A DNA stretch of 64,000 nucleotides. Origin: Pseudomonas jessenii (GTDB taxonomy: Bacteria > Pseudomonadota > Gammaproteobacteria > Pseudomonadales > Pseudomonadaceae). A program made the translations under genes and the position numbers. The notes beneath the pieces are model-generated. The model saw only the letters and a program-made list of their open reading frames with translations, was not told the origin of the DNA and did no database searches. The stretch covers positions 62,001-126,000 of the forward strand of contig NZ_NIWT01000002.1 of assembly GCF_002236115.1 (NCBI RefSeq). Direction: 5' to 3'. The first letter of the stretch is position 1. Every line of letters begins with the position of its first letter. Below, piece after piece: positions 60,685 to 64,000 of the stretch.

Positions 60685-61880
60685 CGGGCGTCCCGCGCTT
60701 CGCGTTGCTTCGGCGCCTGCCGGTACAGGTATAGGCTCAGCATCAAACCGCTGAGCGCGGCGAGGGCGGCGAACAGGAAGATCGAAGCGAACCCGAACCC
60801 GGCGGCAATCGCCCCGGCCAGCGGCCCGGTGATCCCCAGTGACAAGTCGATGAACAGCGAATAGGCGCCGACCGCTGCACCACGGCTGGAGGCCGGGACC
60901 AGGTTGACCGCCTCCACGCCCAGTGCCGGAAACACCAGCGAAAAGCCGAAGCCGCTCAGCGCCGCACCCGCCAGTGCCCAATGGGCATCCGGTGCCAGCC
61001 ACAGCAGGAGCAATCCCAGGGTTTCCACTGACAGGCAGGCAATGGCCACGCGAAAGCCGCCGAGGCGGTTGATCAGGTTGCCGAACAGTAAGCGCGCGCC
61101 GATGAAGCTGGCGCCGAACAGGCTTAGGCACAGCACCGCGTTGTCCCAGTGTTGCGTGGCGTAATACAAGGTGATGAAGGTGGCGATGGTGCCGAAGCCG
61201 ATGGAGCCCAGGGCCAGGCCGCAACCGTGGGGGAAGACTCGCCCCAGCACATGCATGAACGGCAGGCGCTCACCGGCAACGATCGGCGCGGCGGTTTTCG
61301 GCCAGGCCAGCAGCAGACCGAGCACGGCCAGCAACACAATACTGACGCCCATGCTCCACAAGCCCAGTTGATGGACGATCAACACGCCCAGGGGCGCGCC
61401 GACGGCCAGTGCGCCGTAGCTGGCGATACCGTTCCAGGAGATGACCTTGGCGGTGTTCGCTGCACCGACCCGGCCGATACCCCAGCCAATCGAGCCCGAG
61501 CCCACCAGGCTTTCCGCGCTGCCGAGAACCAGGCGGCCGATCAACAGGCTGATCAGGCTCAAGGTCGGCAGGCTCTGGGTCCAGGCCGAGATCAACATGA
61601 ACACACCGCTCAAGCCGCAACCGGCCAGGCCATACATTACAGCCAGTTTGCTGCCCTTATTGTCGATGATCTTCCCGGCATAGGGGCGGCTGAGCAGGGT
61701 GGCCAGGTATTGCACGCTGATCACCAGACCCGCGATCACCGCGCCGAAGCCCAGGTCGCTGTGGACGTAACCGGGCAATACGGCCAGGGGGATGCCGATG
61801 TTCAGGTAGCCAATGAAGGTGAAAAGGACGATGGAAACGACTTGCAGCGTGACCGCCAGGGGGCGCTGGTTTTCAGGCAT
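60681..61880 (-). CDS. MFS transporter (YfcJ/YhhS-like)
   Basis: The 399-residue protein has twelve membrane helices with MFS signature segments ([23 protein letters not shown] after helix 2; [23 protein letters not shown] in helix 4-5; [18 protein letters not shown]) that are typical for the YfcJ/YhhS (arabinose or glyphosate-type efflux) group. Start ATG 61880 begins [10 protein letters not shown]; the frame continues upstream without a ribosome-binding site. It is not part of the P. aeruginosa order here, so it was inserted or lost between lineages. Substrate unknown. Confidence 0.82.
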   Translation of the reverse strand: MPENQRPLAVTLQVVSIVLFTFIGYLNIGIPLAVLPGYVHSDLGFGAVIAGLVISVQYLATLLSRPYAGKIIDNKGSKLAVMYGLAGCGLSGVFMLISAWTQSLPTLSLISLLIGRLVLGSAESLVGSGSIGWGIGRVGAANTAKVISWNGIASYGALAVGAPLGVLIVHQLGLWSMGVSIVLLAVLGLLLAWPKTAAPIVAGERLPFMHVLGRVFPHGCGLALGSIGFGTIATFITLYYATQHWDNAVLCLSLFGASFIGARLLFGNLINRLGGFRVAIACLSVETLGLLLLWLAPDAHWALAGAALSGFGFSLVFPALGVEAVNLVPASSRGAAVGAYSLFIDLSLGITGPLAGAIAAGFGFASIFLFAALAALSGLMLSLYLYRQAPKQREARDAR

Positions 61881-61980
61881 GGGTAAAGGTCCACGGTAAA
61901 GCAGGATAGATAGGCTGCTTATGATAGCGGTGTGGACGGTCGTCGGTTGTGAAAAAGTAAAACTATTTACCGGGCGGTGG

Positions 61981-62166
61981 TCATTCAGCTTTGACGGGAG
62001 CGACCAGTTGCGTGGTGACCAGGGCGGCCAGCGCATTTTCCTGGGTGCCGAAGCGGGCGAGCAAAGCGGCTTGTTTCTCGGGAGAGAGGCGATTCCAGAT
62101 CTCGATCATTTTCTCGGCGGTGCCGATCAGGACGCTGGCCTGCGCTTCGCTGAATTCATCGGTCAT
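61981..62166 (-). CDS. Small helical conserved-looking protein
   Basis: The 61-residue protein begins [21 protein letters not shown] and is almost all helix ([19 protein letters not shown] then an Ala/Leu-rich end). GAG at 9 nt upstream is a modest ribosome-binding site. It is on the same strand as, and 72 bp downstream of, another small gene at 62239, with a perfect hairpin between. Function unknown; the sequence is too short for a fold call. Confidence 0.55.
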   Translation of the reverse strand: MTDEFSEAQASVLIGTAEKMIEIWNRLSPEKQAALLARFGTQENALAALVTTQLVAPVKAE

Positions 62167-62187
62167 GGAAAGTTCTCGTTTCAGGCA

Positions 62188-62219
62188 GTGTGGAAAGCGC
62201 ATGGTAGCGCTTTCCACAC
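62188..62219 (-). other. Perfect 13-bp intercistronic hairpin
   Basis: GTGTGGAAAGCGC and GCGCTTTCCACAC enclose a 6-nt loop in the 72-bp spacer between two small minus-strand genes. On the minus strand it lacks a U-run, so it is not a standard terminator. The CTTTCC motif recurs directly before the next start codon (CTTTCCATG), allowing an alternative pairing with GGAAAG. Confidence 0.6.
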
Positions 62220-62238
62220 GGTCTGTACGGCGGGTGTT

Positions 62239-62370
62239 TCAGTCTTCTCTGTCAGCCTGGCGGCTGTCAGTGGCTTCTTTCGGCTCGGGCTGTTGGGCTC
62301 CGGCTTGCTGCGTGGGCGTCTGCTCAGGTACGTGCAGGCTTGGGAAGGGGAGATTAGGAATCTCGTGCAT
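62239..62370 (-). CDS. Small Pro/Gln-rich protein, 43 residues
   Basis: ATG 62370 follows GAGGAG by 7 nt, one of the best ribosome-binding sites in this region. The product starts MHEIPNLPFPSLHVPEQTP and continues as a Gln/Glu/Asp-rich hydrophilic tail (PEPKEATDSRQADRED), probably disordered. Together with the 61-residue gene downstream it may form a two-gene unit. No family is recognised. Confidence 0.55.
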   Translation of the reverse strand: MHEIPNLPFPSLHVPEQTPTQQAGAQQPEPKEATDSRQADRED

Positions 62371-62532
62371 GGTTGCGCTCCTCGCTAAGTCTGTTGATAG
62401 ATCTGGTAGATCCGCGCTTTAAAAAAGCCTGGGCAGGATACAGCACTGAAAATGACAAACGGACTTTTATATCCATTTGTTTCGACGGATGGGGTTGTAT
62501 AGACAGATAAGTAACAATTACGCAGAAGCAAA

Positions 62533-62623
62533 TGTGGGAGCGAGCTTGCTCGCGATTGCGGAGTGTCATTCAACGATGATGTTGACTGATAGACCGCTAT
62601 CGCGAGCAAGCTCGCTCCCACAG
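62533..62623. repeat. REP inverted pair (REPIN)
   Basis: TGTGGGAGCGAGCTTGCTCGCGAT and ATCGCGAGCAAGCTCGCTCCCACA (ends 62533 and 62623) flank about 40 bp. It lies 21 bp after the phhC stop and may form the 3' end of that transcript. Confidence 0.85.
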
Positions 62624-62644
62624 GGGGATTGCAGTGCCCGAGGA

Positions 62645-63838
62645 TTACTTGCAGACGCTGGCAATCGCCTCGGCCAGCAAATCCAGGCGCGTGGCATCAA
62701 TGCCGGCCACGTTGGCCCGGCCCGAGCTGACCATGTACACGCTGTGATGATCGCGCAGGTTCTTCACTTGCTCAGGCGACAGGCCGGTGTAGGAGAACAT
62801 TCCGCGTTGCACGCCAATATGGGCAAAGCGCTCGCGCAAACCGTGAGGCTCCAGAGCTTCTACCAAACCGCTGCGCAGTTGGGCGATACGCAGGCGCATC
62901 GCTTCAACTTCGTCGGCCCACAGGCGTTTCAGCTCTGGATCACCGAGGATGGTCGCTACAACGGCAGCGCCATGATCCGGCGGCGTCGACCAAAGGTTGC
63001 GGGCGATGTTGGCCAGTTGGCTGCGGATATCCACCAGCTTGTCGGCGGTTTTCGCGCAGACAATCAGCGCGCCGGTGCGGTCGCGGTAGAGGCCGAAGTT
63101 CTTTGAGCAGGAACTGGTGATCAGCAGTTCCGGCAACTCGGCGGCGAACAGCCGGGTCGACCAGGCATCCTGTTCCAGCCCATCGCCGAATCCTTGATAC
63201 GCGAAGTCGATCAGCGGCAGCAGTTCGCGACGGCGCACCACGTCCAGCACCCGTTGCCAGTCTTCCTGGGACAGGTCGAAACCGGTCGGGTTGTGGCAGC
63301 AGGCGTGCAGCAAGACCACGTCACCCTTGGGCGCTTCATTGAGCGCCGCCAGCATGCCGTCGATGTCGAGACGGTTGTCACTGCCCACGTACGGGTAGTG
63401 GCTGACCTTGACCTTGGCTGCCGCAAAAATCGTTTCGTGGATCGGCCAGGTCGGGTTGCTCAACCACACGCCACGCCCTGGCAGGCATTGGGCGATAAAG
63501 TCCGCGCTCAGGCGCAAAGCCCCAGTGCCGCCCGGAGTCTGGGTGGCGCCGGCGCGTTGTGCGCTGATCAGCTTCGAGTCGGCACCCAGCACCAGCTCAT
63601 TGATCGCTTTGCCGAACGCCGGTTCGCCGTGACCACCGATGTAGGTCTTGGTGGACTGGTGATCCACCAGGCGCTGCTCGGCAAGTTTCACCGACTCGAG
63701 AATCGGCGTCAGGCCCTGGGCGTCCTTGTAGACACCCACGCCCAAATCGAATTTGCGCGGGTTCGGGTCCTGCGCGTAGGCCTCCATCAGGCCCAGAATC
63801 GGGTCGCCAGGCACTCGACCGATGGCGTCGAAATGCAT
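62645..63838 (-). CDS. phhC: Aromatic amino acid aminotransferase PhhC
   Basis: The 397-residue PLP enzyme has class I aspartate/aromatic aminotransferase features: NPTWPIHETIF, HACCHNPTGFD, the aldimine Lys in TSSCSKNFGLYRDR, and a late Arg in SGRANVAGID. PhhC transaminates tyrosine and phenylalanine in the phh operon. The ATG shares its A with the TAA stop of phhB (TAATG), a sign of translational coupling. Aspartate aminotransferase activity is possible by homology, but the operon context favours aromatic substrates. Confidence 0.88.
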   Translation of the reverse strand: MHFDAIGRVPGDPILGLMEAYAQDPNPRKFDLGVGVYKDAQGLTPILESVKLAEQRLVDHQSTKTYIGGHGEPAFGKAINELVLGADSKLISAQRAGATQTPGGTGALRLSADFIAQCLPGRGVWLSNPTWPIHETIFAAAKVKVSHYPYVGSDNRLDIDGMLAALNEAPKGDVVLLHACCHNPTGFDLSQEDWQRVLDVVRRRELLPLIDFAYQGFGDGLEQDAWSTRLFAAELPELLITSSCSKNFGLYRDRTGALIVCAKTADKLVDIRSQLANIARNLWSTPPDHGAAVVATILGDPELKRLWADEVEAMRLRIAQLRSGLVEALEPHGLRERFAHIGVQRGMFSYTGLSPEQVKNLRDHHSVYMVSSGRANVAGIDATRLDLLAEAIASVCK

Positions 63839-64000
63839 TACTTGCGCCCCTCAGCGTCCTTCGCCACTTCGTCAGTGCGCGCGGCCATGATGAAATCGTT
63901 GCGGTGCAGGCCCTTGATCGAGTGGCTCCACCAGGTCACGGTCACTTTGCCCCACTCGGTCAGCAGGCCCGGGTGATGGCCTTCGGCCTCGGAGATTTCG
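63838..64000 (-). CDS. phhB: Pterin-4a-carbinolamine dehydratase PhhB, 3' end only
   Basis: The visible C-terminal 53 residues include [19 protein letters not shown] and [20 protein letters not shown], the pterin dehydratase motif with the catalytic His pair. PhhB recycles the tetrahydropterin cofactor of the phenylalanine hydroxylase PhhA, which should lie upstream, outside the window. It overlaps the phhC start by one base. The 5' part is cut by the window end. Confidence 0.88.
   Translation of the reverse strand, partial: EISEAEGHHPGLLTEWGKVTVTWWSHSIKGLHRNDFIMAARTDEVAKDAEGRK

Noticed and set aside
1..64000. tRNA, rRNA, prophage or insertion sequence
   Set aside because: I scanned for tRNA T-loop motifs, transposase and integrase motifs and found none convincing on either strand; this is a visual check and not a program run.

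Overview
The window looks like chromosomal DNA of a fluorescent-group Pseudomonas. The evidence is high GC with typical Pseudomonas codon use, many Pseudomonas-type REP sequences (core close to GTGGGAGCGAGCTTGCTCGC) that mostly occur as inverted pairs, and blocks of gene order that I recall from P. aeruginosa: the guanidinobutyrase block (PA1413 to PA1422), the cpx/yci/scp block (about PA3197 to PA3210) and the aroP2 to phhB block (PA0866 to PA0871). No database was searched. All names rest on motifs, length and context read directly from the sequence.

Layout. 1-9 kb: a lower-GC methyltransferase, a DUF899 thioredoxin-like protein, a lipoprotein, a TorF-type porin, the RNA-binding protein CvfB, two small-molecule transporters and a LysR regulator. 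9-16.8 kb: a 42-residue protein, an ACP-like protein without the usual serine, a metallo-hydrolase, and the guanidinobutyrate unit (two permeases, an NTF2-like protein, gbuA, and the divergent LysR gene gbuR), followed by the tRNA-modifying enzyme TapT. 17-35.5 kb: a complete Lap biofilm-adhesion locus. lapE-lapB-lapC (type I secretion) is divergent from lapA, a 3388-residue adhesin with tandem repeats of about 250 residues, a von Willebrand A domain and RTX repeats. Facing lapA are lapD (degenerate c-di-GMP receptor) and lapG (periplasmic protease). 35.5-48.5 kb: housekeeping and accessory genes (ybaN, a UPF0149 gene, recQ, marR, a FimV-like gene, a SelW-like gene, transporters, two AraC regulators, a metallophosphoesterase, trkH, a nitroreductase). 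48.7-52 kb: a Cpx-type envelope-stress operon. 52-58 kb: yciI/yciB facing a compact PHP-yciO-scpA-scpB-rluB series. 58-64 kb: aroP with a long structured leader, ribosome-rescue factor arfB, an MFS gene, two small genes separated by a perfect 13-bp hairpin, and phhC-phhB (phenylalanine/tyrosine catabolism), cut by the window end.

How the parts act together. The Lap genes form a textbook inside-out switch: LapEBC exports LapA, LapG cuts the adhesin at its N-terminal TAAG site, and LapD holds LapG when c-di-GMP is high. The gbu genes import and hydrolyse 4-guanidinobutyrate. aroP and phhBC import and degrade aromatic amino acids.

The most interesting unexplained structure is the roughly 245-nt leader of aroP (58446-58690). 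It has a promoter, a 13-position long-range stem, a competing helix that can mask a ribosome-binding site, and a 20-codon ORF with two Trp codons. Other points of interest are the mosaic recombination pattern inside the lapA repeats, a 159-bp element present twice with one difference, the intercistronic hairpin at 62188-62219 and the small conserved-looking protein at 9143-9271.
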